From positions 1 to 45,106 of the forward strand of contig NZ_JACIDU010000023.1 of assembly GCF_014196535.1 (NCBI RefSeq): DNA of 45,106 nt, written 5' to 3'. The first letter of the stretch is position 1. Each line of letters starts with the position of its first letter. The notes below the pieces were generated by a model. That model made no database searches, was not told where the DNA came from, and saw only the letters and a list, made by a program, of their open reading frames with translations. The DNA is from Allorhizobium borbori (GTDB lineage: Bacteria > Pseudomonadota > Alphaproteobacteria > Rhizobiales > Rhizobiaceae). Both the position numbers and the translations under genes were made by a program. Below are positions 1 to 6,825 of this stretch, piece after piece.

Positions 1-1
1 T

Positions 2-228
2 GGATTACATAGACACGCCTTGATGACCATGATCGCCTACGCCTTTCTCCAAGCCCGCCGCCTCAAAGCTGCGGGACGGAAAAAAGAGTCGGCGGTCCAC
101 CGCCACAACCGAGCATGCCAGCGATTAGACAAGCCATTCTCGACCTCTTCACACGGTCGCCACCCGGCAGATGCCCGCACTGTCAGAAGCTGCTGGCACA
201 CGCCCGAGAATCTAAACTGCCAAAGTAG
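2..228 (+). pseudogene. IS701-family transposase, C-terminal part, frameshifted
   Basis: Reading from base 2, the frame gives the typical C-terminal stretch GLHRHALMTMIAYAFLQARR up to the run of six A at 80-85. After that the family-like sequence (RVGGPPPQPSMPAIRQAILD, then a CPHCQK motif) continues in another frame, to the TAG at 226-228. Restoring one A in the run joins both parts, so a one-base deletion has broken the gene. The stop codon lies inside the terminal inverted repeat. The transposase would be a DDE enzyme of the IS701 group. The recognition rests on similarity to the N-terminal copy at the other end of the window and on general family memory. Confidence 0.7.
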
Positions 229-230
229 TG
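217..230. repeat. IS701 right terminal inverted repeat
   Basis: CTGCCAAAGTAGTG is the exact inverse of CACTACTTTGGCAG at 44346-44359. The next four bases, CTAG (231-234), are the likely target-site copy; at the other element the equivalent four bases are TTAG (44342-44345). Both fit YTAR. Confidence 0.8.
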
Positions 231-593
231 CTAGGCATGGAAATCGGCACTTCCGAGGCCGAACCGATCTGGACGGAGCTCCTGCGCAAGCTGGCGCGCC
301 GCGGCCAGCGCGGTGTTAAGCTCGTCGTATCCGACGCTCACGAAGGCATCAAAGCCACTGTTTCCAAGGTCCTATCCGCGACCTGGCAAAGATGCCGGGT
401 TCACTTCATGCGCAATGCATTGGCGCATGCTGGAAAGAGTGGACGGCGCGTCGTCTCAGCCTTCATTGCAACGGCCTTTGCCCAGGACACGCCTGAAGCT
501 GCCAGCCAACAGTGACGTAGTGTTGCCGATCAGATAAGGCCAAAAGTGCCGAAACTCGCCGGCCTCATGGATGCCGCAGAAGAAGACGTCCTA

Positions 594-1640
594 GAGCATT
601 TCACCTTTTAACGGAACCATAGCCAGCATTTGTGAGATAGTTTTCGCATTCGGCGGGCTGGATTGTTTCGACCAGCCTGCCGATATGACGCCAGGTATCT
701 TCGATGGTCCGCTTCTGTGCGTTTCGCATCCAATGCTTTATCTTCGAGAAGGCCTGCTCGATCGGATTGAGGTCTGGCGAGTAGGGTGGCAGGAACCAAA
801 GCCGGGCACCGGCGGCCTTGATCAATTATCGGATTGTCGCCGACTTGTGACTGCCGAGATTGTCCATGACGACGATGTCTCCTGGCTTGAGCACCGGCAC
901 TAACTGTTGCTCGACATAGGCGCGAAAGCACCCGCCATTGATCGGTCCATCGAAGACACAGGGCGCGGTCAGCCGGTCGGCCCTCAAGGCACCCAGGAAT
1001 GTCAGCGTGCGCCAGTGACCGTGCGGCGTAAACGCTCGCAGACGCTTGCCTTTCGTTGCCCAGCCCCTGATCGGCGTCATGTTGGTTTTGATCCAGGTCT
1101 CATCGATGAAAGCCAACCGTTCGGGATCGAGGTGCTGCTGCAAGGTCCTCCATCGCTCTCGTCTGCGGGCGACATCGGCACGAGACTGTTCAAGGGCGAA
1201 CAGCGTTTTTTTTGAAGCGTAGCCCCTCGCTGCGGATGAACTTCCAAATCGTATTATGCGAGACGGTGAGACCTCGCGAAGCGAGTTCGGCCTTCAGTCC
1301 ATGTAGCGTCAGATGCGGATTTTGAGCGAGCCGCTCGGCAATGAAGTCACGATGCGGCTCCAGAACAGGTTTGCGATAACCACCCATCTTGCTTGGACGA
1401 ACCGATCCGGTCGCGCGATGGCGCTGAGACCACTTCACTACCGAAGACGCAGCCACTTCGAAACGCGCAGCCACAGCCCGGATACTCTCGCCGCTCGATA
1501 CAGCGGCAACAACACGCTCACGAAGATCATTCGAAATCGGCGCGGTCATGTGATGCTGACCTCCATCCAGCCAGCATCAGTGAATCAGAAAAGAACTGAG
1601 TTGGGAATCAAACCCGATTCAGAAAAACGCGGAAACGCTC
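594..1640 (-). mobile_element. IS630-family insertion sequence, complete ends
   Basis: This 1047-bp element has imperfect inverted ends. GAGCATTTCACCTTTT is at the left, and the right end, read inward, begins GAGCGTTTCCGCGTTTTT. It is flanked by TA at 592-593 and 1641-1642, the dinucleotide duplication typical of IS630/Tc1-mariner elements. Removing the element and one TA restores an open IS256 transposase frame, which proves the boundaries. It carries one transposase locus on the minus strand, which is itself broken. Confidence 0.9.
601..1549 (-). pseudogene. IS630-family transposase, two-frame and with a nonsense codon
   Basis: The N-terminal part (1549 down to 1190) is a helix-turn-helix region, beginning MTAPISNDLRERVVAAVSSG and ending in a run of eight A (minus strand). 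The DDE catalytic part continues in the +1 frame, with FIDETW (first Asp), VVMDNLGSHKS (second Asp) and PPYSPDLNPIEQAFSK (Glu). The A8 run could allow programmed frameshifting or transcriptional slippage, as in some IS630 elements, or may be an indel. A TAA at 828-826 replaces the usual Gln codon just after SHKSATIR. It separates the second Asp from the final Glu, so no intact enzyme is expected. Confidence 0.85.
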
Positions 1641-1900
1641 TAGCCTACATGACCTTTCCAAAGCAGCACTGGACAAAGCTTCATAGCACGAACCCAATCG
1701 AGCGGCTGAACGGTGAGATCAAGCGAAGGACGGAGGTCGTGGGCATCTTTCCCAATAACGACGCCATCGTCAGGCTCGTCGGTGCGCTGCTTTTGGAGCA
1801 AAATGACGAGTGGGCCGTTCAGCGCTCGCGCTACATGACGCTGGAAACCATCGCCACAATCAGTGATGATCAGCTTATTAACTTGCTAGCTGCGAGTTGA

Positions 1901-2140
1901 CCCATTCCCGGTCTTGGGCGGAAAGCTCGAGAATCAACTGAGCTACATCATTCCATGGGACGCGATCTTGAGACGCATGCGAACCTCCTCTGCCTCGGAT
2001 CTTGCCACCGATCATTTCTCCCAAGCGACCTTAGTCATTGTCGATGCTTCCGTAATTCTGGCTCTGGGCAGGGTGCCTGGAACCAGATGATGGCGGGCGC
2101 TGCCGAAATCTCTCATGAAAAACTCAACAGGGCTTGCTTT
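1901..2140. other. Gene-free spacer after the IS256 remnant
   Basis: No coding frame with a ribosome-binding site or recognisable protein was found here. The first 60-80 bases probably contain the right end of the IS256 element. The remainder looks like unassigned remnant DNA between the insertion-sequence nest and the catabolic island. Confidence 0.5.
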
Positions 2141-2143
2141 TAA

Positions 2144-2164
2144 AAAAGCATAAGACTAGCTTTT
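2144..2164. promoter_or_regulatory. Operator-like palindrome A ahead of the lactonase operon
   Basis: AAAAGC (2144-2149) and GCTTTT (2159-2164) form 6-bp arms around ATAAGACTA. The block aligns with the palindromes at 5591-5614 and 17998-18015: CATAAGACT here, CATAAAACT and AATAAACT there, each followed by a T-rich arm and AGA. It lies about 120 bp before the start at 2281. It is a candidate site for the HutC-type regulator at 11931 (inference). Confidence 0.45.
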
Positions 2165-2280
2165 AGAGAATTGCGCTCGGGAAGGGGCGTGGGAGGACAG
2201 ATGCGGGGCAGAGCGTCCCGGTTGGCGTGCGCGGTGAGGCGTGACGTTTTCCGTCCGGTGGAAATGGGAGGAACGCAGTT

Positions 2281-3096
2281 ATGACACAACTGACCGTGTC
2301 AAAAGCCAAAGCGGAGTTCGTGACCCTGAGTGATGGGCAAATCATTGCCGCCTATCCGCAGGTTTTCCACGCCCGCGCACCGTGGGTGGTCTTCTCCAAT
2401 TCGTTGGCCACCGATCATTCCATCTGGTCTGCCCAGGTCGAGGCGCTGGCGGGGCGGTGGAACATTCTTCGCTACGACCAGCGTGGGCATGGTGCATCGC
2501 CTGAGCCGTCAGCGCTGTCCGGTTTCGACCGGCTTGGCGCGGATGTCGTGGAACTGCTCGACAGGCTCGGTGTGAAGCGCGCCGCTTATGTCGGTCTTTC
2601 GATGGGGGTTCCCACAGGGCTCGCGGCGGTCGCAGCCGCCCCGGACCGTTTTTCCGGCTTGCTGCTGGCGGATGGTCAGGCACGGACGGCGCCGGGCGGC
2701 GGCCAGCAATGGCGCGAACGTGTCGCTTTTGTGCAGGACCAGGGGCTTGCGGCTTTCGCTTCGGTGACGGCCTCGCGTTGGTTGGCTGACCCGACCGGAG
2801 AGCGGCTGGCGCGGCTTGAGGCCATGATCGCCCGAACGCCGCTTGACGGTTTCGTCGCCTGTGCCGGCGCTCTGGCCGATTTTGATTTCACGGCTGGCCT
2901 TTCGCAGATCGATTGCCCCGTGTTGCTGGTCGCGGGAGAGCGTGACGGAAAGCTTCCCGAAACGATGCGCGCAATGGCCGACCTCATTCCCGGGGCGCGT
3001 TTCGAAACCATTGCCGAGGCGGGCCATGTGCCCTGTTTCGAGCGTCCCGACGCGTTCAATGCGCCCATGCTTGCTTTTCTGGAGACCCTGACGTGA
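2281..3096 (+). CDS. Alpha/beta hydrolase resembling 3-oxoadipate enol-lactonase (PcaD-like)
   Basis: The 271-residue protein has the length and layout of PcaD/BpoC-type hydrolases. The nucleophile elbow GLSMG places Ser at residue 107, the acid lies in GERDG (Asp222) and the base in AGHVP (His249), so the triad is complete. The early YDQRGHG motif is typical of the family. Known members hydrolyse enol-lactones or carbon-carbon bonds in aromatic catabolism, in the cytosol. GGGAGGA lies just before the ATG. It is the first gene of an operon with a GST-like protein, a CoA-transferase and a CMD-family protein, and overlaps the next start by one base. The exact substrate is unknown. With pcaIJF but no pcaD-C-H-G-B in the window, a lactone other than the protocatechuate product is possible. 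Confidence 0.8.
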   Translation: MTQLTVSKAKAEFVTLSDGQIIAAYPQVFHARAPWVVFSNSLATDHSIWSAQVEALAGRWNILRYDQRGHGASPEPSALSGFDRLGADVVELLDRLGVKRAAYVGLSMGVPTGLAAVAAAPDRFSGLLLADGQARTAPGGGQQWRERVAFVQDQGLAAFASVTASRWLADPTGERLARLEAMIARTPLDGFVACAGALADFDFTAGLSQIDCPVLLVAGERDGKLPETMRAMADLIPGARFETIAEAGHVPCFERPDAFNAPMLAFLETLT

Positions 3097-3761
3097 TGAA
3101 ACTCCACTGGTCCCCGCGCTCGCCCTTCGTGCGCAAGGTGATGATTGTTCTTAATGAAACCGGTCAGATCGATCAGGTCGAATGCGTTCGTTCGGCCGTT
3201 GCCATGGCGACGGAACCCAATCCGGACGTTCTGGCCGATAATCCCCTCGGGAAGATCCCGACGCTTGTGCTGGAAGACGGCACGGCACTGTTCGACAGCC
3301 GCGTGATCTGCACTTATCTGGCCGAGCGCGCGGGAATGTTTCAGCCCGTTTCAGCCGCCGAACGTTTTCGCCAGCTTCGCTGGGAGGCGCTGGGGGACGG
3401 CCTGACGGATATCCTGCTTCTGTGGCGGATCGAGCGAACGCGCGAGGAGAAAGCCGATTCGGTGATTTGCGCCGCGTTCGAAACCAAGGTGCGGGCGACG
3501 GTGGCAAGGCTCGACGCCGAGGTGGACCCACTTTCGCAAACGCCGCTTGGTCTTGGCCAGATAGCCATTTTCTGCGCGCTTGGCCAATTGGAGTTCCGCT
3601 GGCCCGGCACGGGTTGGCGCGAAGCCTTCCCGCGCCTTGCGGAATGGTTTGCCGGGCTGGAGATGCGACCCAGCTTTGCCCGAACGGCGGTGGTTGACGA
3701 TGCGCCGGCCTCCGTGCCGCCGGTTGCCAGCCAGCCGGCTGCCTTCACGTTCGGAGGTTGA
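3096..3761 (+). CDS. Glutathione S-transferase family protein
   Basis: A 221-residue protein with an N-terminal thioredoxin-like domain. The SPFVRK motif (Ser near residue 10) and the glutathione-site segment LGKIPTLVLEDG followed by DSRVICTYL are characteristic. The C-terminal half is the helical GST domain. GTG at 3093 is immediately followed by ATG at 3096; the ATG is preferred because it overlaps the preceding stop as TGATG, suggesting translational coupling. GST relatives in catabolic operons act as isomerases or thiol-dependent cleaving enzymes, for instance maleylacetoacetate isomerase. Here the role is open, but a step on an unsaturated acid or lactone intermediate fits the neighbouring hydrolase and CoA-transferase. 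The tail after about residue 200 is Ala/Pro-rich and probably unstructured. Confidence 0.8.
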   Translation: MKLHWSPRSPFVRKVMIVLNETGQIDQVECVRSAVAMATEPNPDVLADNPLGKIPTLVLEDGTALFDSRVICTYLAERAGMFQPVSAAERFRQLRWEALGDGLTDILLLWRIERTREEKADSVICAAFETKVRATVARLDAEVDPLSQTPLGLGQIAIFCALGQLEFRWPGTGWREAFPRLAEWFAGLEMRPSFARTAVVDDAPASVPPVASQPAAFTFGG

Positions 3762-3764
3762 GGC

Positions 3765-4958
3765 ATGGCCGGACCGCTTTCCAATATCAGGGTTCTGGAT
3801 CTCAGCCGCATCATGGCCGGGCCGTGGGCCGGGCAGATTCTGGCCGATCTCGGCGCGGATGTCGTCAAGGTCGAGCGTAAGGGCGTTGGTGACGATACCC
3901 GCAAATGGGGGCCGCCCTACCTGAAGGACACCGAGGGCAAGCCGACGGCGGAATCCGGCTATTACCTCTCGGTCAATCGCGGCAAGCGCTCCATCGAACT
4001 GGATCTGGCCTCCCTCGAAGGGCAGGACGTGGTGCGCGAACTGGCGAAGCAATCGGATATCGTGCTGGAAAATTTCAAGGTCGGAACGCTCGATCGCTAC
4101 GGTCTGGGGCAGGCGCAGCTTCGCGAAATCAACCCGAGGCTCATCTATTGCTCGATCACCGGTTTCGGCCAGGATGGGCCGATGGCCGAGGACGCTGCCT
4201 ATGATTTCATGATCCAGGGCATGGGCGGGCTGATGAGCGTGACCGGCACGCCGGACGGTGAAGCCGGTGGCGGCCCGCAGAAGGTGGGCGTGCCGATTGT
4301 CGATATCATGACCGGCATGTATGCGGCCATTTCCGTTCTGGCTGCGCTGTCCGAGCGCAATTCCAGCGGCAAGGGCGATTACATCGATCTCGCCATGCTG
4401 GACGTCGCGACCGCGATGCTGGCCAATCAGGCCATGAACCATCTCGTGTCCGGCAAGGTGCCGGAACGCAAGGGCAACAAGCACCCGAACATTCAGCCGC
4501 AGGACGTGTTCGCCGTCCGCGACGGGCATATGGTTCTGGCCGTGGGGAACGACGAGCAATTCGCTCGCTTCGCCGAGGCGCTGGATATGCCCGAACTGGC
4601 CACGGACCCGCGTTACGCGAAAAATGCCGACCGCGTTCGCAATCTCGATGTGCTGCATCCGCTGATTTCCGCTCGCCTCAAGACACGGGATCTCACCGAC
4701 TGGCTTGCCCGGCTGGGCGAGAGGAAGATCCCTTGCGGCCCGATCAACACGGTGCCGATGGTATTTGAGGAAGCGCAGGTCAAGCATCGGCAGATGCTGC
4801 GGAAACTGCCGCACCCGCTTGCAGGCGAGGTGGCGCAGGTCGTGTCGCCGATGCGGTTTGAGCGTTCGGCACTCGAGTTCGACCGGGCTCCGCCGCTGCT
4901 GGGGGCCGATACACAGGCAGTTCTGGCGGAACTGGGTCTCTTTAAGGAGGATAACTGA
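3765..4958 (+). CDS. Family III (CaiB/BaiF) CoA-transferase, copy 1
   Basis: At 397 residues this is full length for the formyl-CoA transferase family. The N-terminus carries LDLSRIMAGPWAGQILADLG and GADVVKVE; NRGKRSIELDL and ITGFGQDGP follow. The nucleophilic Asp is expected at residue 147 in AAYDFMIQGMGG, by analogy with Asp of FRC and AMACR. Such enzymes move CoA from a donor such as succinyl-CoA to a carboxylic acid without ATP. It lies three bases after the GST gene and two bases before the CMD gene, so it is in the same operon. It resembles the CoA-transferase at 20328 more than the one at 13682, which suggests a duplication. It probably activates the acid released by the upstream hydrolase. 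Confidence 0.88.
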   Translation: MAGPLSNIRVLDLSRIMAGPWAGQILADLGADVVKVERKGVGDDTRKWGPPYLKDTEGKPTAESGYYLSVNRGKRSIELDLASLEGQDVVRELAKQSDIVLENFKVGTLDRYGLGQAQLREINPRLIYCSITGFGQDGPMAEDAAYDFMIQGMGGLMSVTGTPDGEAGGGPQKVGVPIVDIMTGMYAAISVLAALSERNSSGKGDYIDLAMLDVATAMLANQAMNHLVSGKVPERKGNKHPNIQPQDVFAVRDGHMVLAVGNDEQFARFAEALDMPELATDPRYAKNADRVRNLDVLHPLISARLKTRDLTDWLARLGERKIPCGPINTVPMVFEEAQVKHRQMLRKLPHPLAGEVAQVVSPMRFERSALEFDRAPPLLGADTQAVLAELGLFKEDN

Positions 4959-4960
4959 AT

Positions 4961-5575
4961 ATGGGCAGGATCAGCTTTCCCACTCCCGATGAGATGTCGA
5001 AGGAGCAGCTCGCTGTCTTCAACGATATCATTTCCGGTCCGCGTGGAACGCTTGTGGGGCCGTTGCGCGCCGCACTTCACAATCCGGTGCTTGCCGACCG
5101 CTGGCAACGGCTTGGGCAGGTGCTGCGTTACGAAACAAGCATACCGTTCGCGCTCAATGAAATCGCCATTCTGGTCACGGCCCGCCACTGGAGCAGCCTG
5201 CTGGAATTTGCGCTTCACGCACGCGAGGCGCGCCGGGCTGGCGTCGATGAGGGCTGGATCGAGGCGCTTCGCTGTGGGGCGCGTCCGAATTTCGCGGGCG
5301 ATGATGCGGCTGCCGAGGTCTATGAATATGTGCGCCAGCTTCTGAGCGCCGGCGATATTGCCGATACCGCCTATGAGGCGGTGAAAAAGCGCTGGGGCGA
5401 GGTCGGCGTTGTCGAACTGACGGCGGTTGCCGGTTACTACTCGATGGTGGCTATGACCTTGAACGCACATCGCATCCCGCTGCCGGAGGGCGTGGAATAC
5501 GAGATTCCGGACAATGACAAGGGCGTGTTCAATCTGCCGCCCTTGCAGGAGAATGAGCCGCAACCTGTTCTGTAA
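4961..5575 (+). CDS. Carboxymuconolactone decarboxylase (CMD/AhpD-fold) family protein
   Basis: The 204-residue all-helical protein shows the CMD pattern: RYETSIPFALNEIAILVTAR, then HWSSLLEFALHAREARRAG. The peroxidatic CxxC of AhpD is absent, so it belongs with the decarboxylase-like branch rather than the redox branch. Classic PcaC is only about 130 residues; this longer type is common in uncharacterised aromatic or lactone clusters. It is the last gene of the 2281-5575 operon, with an AAGGAGG site inside the end of the CoA-transferase gene. With the enol-lactonase-like hydrolase it hints at a muconolactone-like intermediate. Decarboxylation, lactone isomerisation or a non-enzymatic role remain possible. 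Confidence 0.8.
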   Translation: MGRISFPTPDEMSKEQLAVFNDIISGPRGTLVGPLRAALHNPVLADRWQRLGQVLRYETSIPFALNEIAILVTARHWSSLLEFALHAREARRAGVDEGWIEALRCGARPNFAGDDAAAEVYEYVRQLLSAGDIADTAYEAVKKRWGEVGVVELTAVAGYYSMVAMTLNAHRIPLPEGVEYEIPDNDKGVFNLPPLQENEPQPVL

Positions 5576-5590
5576 GTGGCTTTCGCCTTG

Positions 5591-5614
5591 TATAAATCAT
5601 AAAACTGATTTATA
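5591..5614. promoter_or_regulatory. Operator-like palindrome B ahead of the ABC importer operon
   Basis: TATAAATC (5591-5598) and GATTTATA (5607-5614) are perfect 8-bp inverted arms around ATAAAACT. This is the best formed of the related sites. It lies 65 bp before the start at 5679 and shares ATAAACT-GATTTATAGA with the site at 17998. It is a likely repressor operator over a promoter. Confidence 0.6.
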
Positions 5615-5678
5615 GATATTTTGGGCTGATCGGTCGCGCCTGGAGGAAGCGGCGCACCGTCACTGGGAGGAGTTGGAG

Positions 5679-6719
5679 ATGAAATCTGTTGCAAATGCAA
5701 TGCTGGCCGCCACGGTTGCCGGTCTCGTGTGTTGGGCGTCTTCGGCGCGCGCGGCCAGCGACGAACTGATTGCCGCCGCCAAGACGGAAGGCAAGGTGGT
5801 CTGGTACACGACGATGATCGTCGATCAGGCTGTCCGGCCGATCGCCGCCGCCTTCGAGAAGAAGTATCCGGGCGTCAAGGTGGAGTTTGCCCGCGGCAAC
5901 AGTGGCGACATGGCGCTCAAGGTCATCAATGAAGGGCAGGCCCGCAACCGGATCGGCGACGTGTTCGACGGCACAGGCACCTATTCCTCCATCCGTGCGG
6001 CCGACATGGTGGCGCCCTATACGCCGGATTCGGCCGCGAGCCTCGCGCCTGAATTCAAGGACCCCAAGGGTTACTGGCACGCGGAGAATTTCTACTATCT
6101 GACCGCCGCCTACAACACGGATCAGGTCACCGCTGAAGAAGCGCCGAAAACCTACGAGGATCTTCTCGATCCCAAATGGAAAGGCCAGATGGCCTGGGCC
6201 GTGACGCCCGAACCGACCGGCGCAGCCGGCTTCGTTGGCAATATCCTGATGACCATGGGCGAGGAAAAGGGGATGGACTATCTCCGCAAGCTCGCCGCTC
6301 AGAAGATCACGAACATGACCTCGAGCCAGCGCACGGTGCTGGATCGCACCATTCTGGGTGAATCCCCGATTGCGTTGATGATCTTCAACCATCACGTTCC
6401 CATCAGTCAGGAAAAGGGTGCGCCGGTCGAGTGGATCCGCATGGAGCCGCTGGTCTCGAGCGCAAGCCTGATTGGCCTCGTCAAGGATGCGCCGCATCCG
6501 AATGCGGGCAAGCTTCTGATCGACTTCATTCTTTCCGACGAGGGCCAGGAAGCGGTTGCGGCCGCCGGGTACCTGCCATCCAATCCCAATGTGAAGATTC
6601 CGCATTCGGAGCTTCTTCCGACCGGCCCCAAGCCGTTCAAGGCGAACTTCATGTCGCCCGAGGTTGTGGACGAGAACCTCAAGAAATGGATCGAGATCGT
6701 CAACAAGACGTTCATGTGA
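5679..6719 (+). CDS. ABC transporter periplasmic binding protein, iron(III)-type family 1
   Basis: A 346-residue exported protein. The ATG at 5679 is chosen over the in-frame TTG at 5673 because GGGAGGAG sits 8 bases before it. The signal peptide runs from MKSVANAML through a hydrophobic core to SARA, with cleavage before ASDELI. The mature start (KTEGKVVWYTTM) and the region around KYPGVKVEFARGNSGD place it with FbpA/AfuA-like binding proteins. That group binds ferric iron but also organic or phosphorylated anions, and I cannot decide the ligand from sequence. Because the operon holds catabolic enzymes and a CoA-ester pathway follows, an organic acid is more likely than iron (inference). A strong hairpin follows the gene, so it should be expressed above the permease. 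Confidence 0.85.
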   Translation: MKSVANAMLAATVAGLVCWASSARAASDELIAAAKTEGKVVWYTTMIVDQAVRPIAAAFEKKYPGVKVEFARGNSGDMALKVINEGQARNRIGDVFDGTGTYSSIRAADMVAPYTPDSAASLAPEFKDPKGYWHAENFYYLTAAYNTDQVTAEEAPKTYEDLLDPKWKGQMAWAVTPEPTGAAGFVGNILMTMGEEKGMDYLRKLAAQKITNMTSSQRTVLDRTILGESPIALMIFNHHVPISQEKGAPVEWIRMEPLVSSASLIGLVKDAPHPNAGKLLIDFILSDEGQEAVAAAGYLPSNPNVKIPHSELLPTGPKPFKANFMSPEVVDENLKKWIEIVNKTFM

Positions 6720-6727
6720 TCCTGTTT

Positions 6728-6754
6728 GCCCGGGTGGGCATCACCCGGGCTTTT
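6728..6754 (+). terminator. Intra-operon hairpin terminator/attenuator after the binding protein
   Basis: GCCCGGGTG (6728-6736) and CACCCGGGC (6742-6750) pair perfectly across a five-base loop and are followed by TTTT. It lies between the binding-protein stop and the permease start. It probably ends most transcripts, leaving the binding protein in excess over the membrane components. Confidence 0.8.
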
Positions 6755-6825
6755 CCTGCAAGAACAGTGCCGTCACGGTCGCATATGCAGGCCGTGGCAA
6801 GGATTTGATCAGCCGGAGGCCGCTG

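Larger units (their letters stand above)
1..230 (+). mobile_element. IS701-family element, right-end fragment (copy 1)
   Basis: This is the 3' end of an IS701-like insertion sequence that enters from beyond the window. It carries the C-terminal part of the transposase and ends in the 14-bp terminal repeat CTGCCAAAGTAGTG at 217-230. The exact reverse complement of that repeat starts a second copy at 44346, which fixes the outer boundary here. The element lies in the + direction and is inserted at CTAG (231-234) within an IS256-family transposase gene. CTAG fits the YTAR target known for the IS701 family. The left part of this copy is not visible. Confidence 0.8.
231..1900 (+). pseudogene. IS256-family (mutator-type) transposase remnant, split by IS630
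   Basis: Bases 231-593 followed by 1643-1900 read as one IS256-family transposase C-terminal half. Motifs in order are VKLVVSDAHEGIKA, WQRCRVHFMRNALAHAGK, KLHSTNPIERLNGEIKRRTE, VVGIFPN, and LLEQNDEWAVQRSRYMTLET. Its 5' part is removed by the IS701 insertion at 231. An IS630 element (594-1640) interrupts the codons for VLAYM, and joining CTA (591-593) to GCC (1643-1645) restores the frame. A TGA at 513-515 stands where the family has Trp (TGG), a separate nonsense lesion. The frame ends at TGA 1898-1900. The gene is dead for three independent reasons. Confidence 0.85.

Noticed and set aside
1955-2143. A 62-codon open frame in the spacer before the catabolic island
   Set aside because: No ribosome-binding site, no recognisable sequence and mixed with remnant DNA after the IS256 fragment.
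2281-3096. Naming the hydrolase pcaD
   Set aside because: The triad and length fit, but other protocatechuate genes are absent and it is co-transcribed with a GST and CoA-transferase, so a different lactone or ester is equally possible.
3351-4814. A 487-codon open frame on the minus strand
   Set aside because: It lies opposite the CoA-transferase and GST genes, which have clear families and ribosome-binding sites. Its translation is rich in Arg/His and has no recognisable domain, as expected of GC-rich antisense frames.
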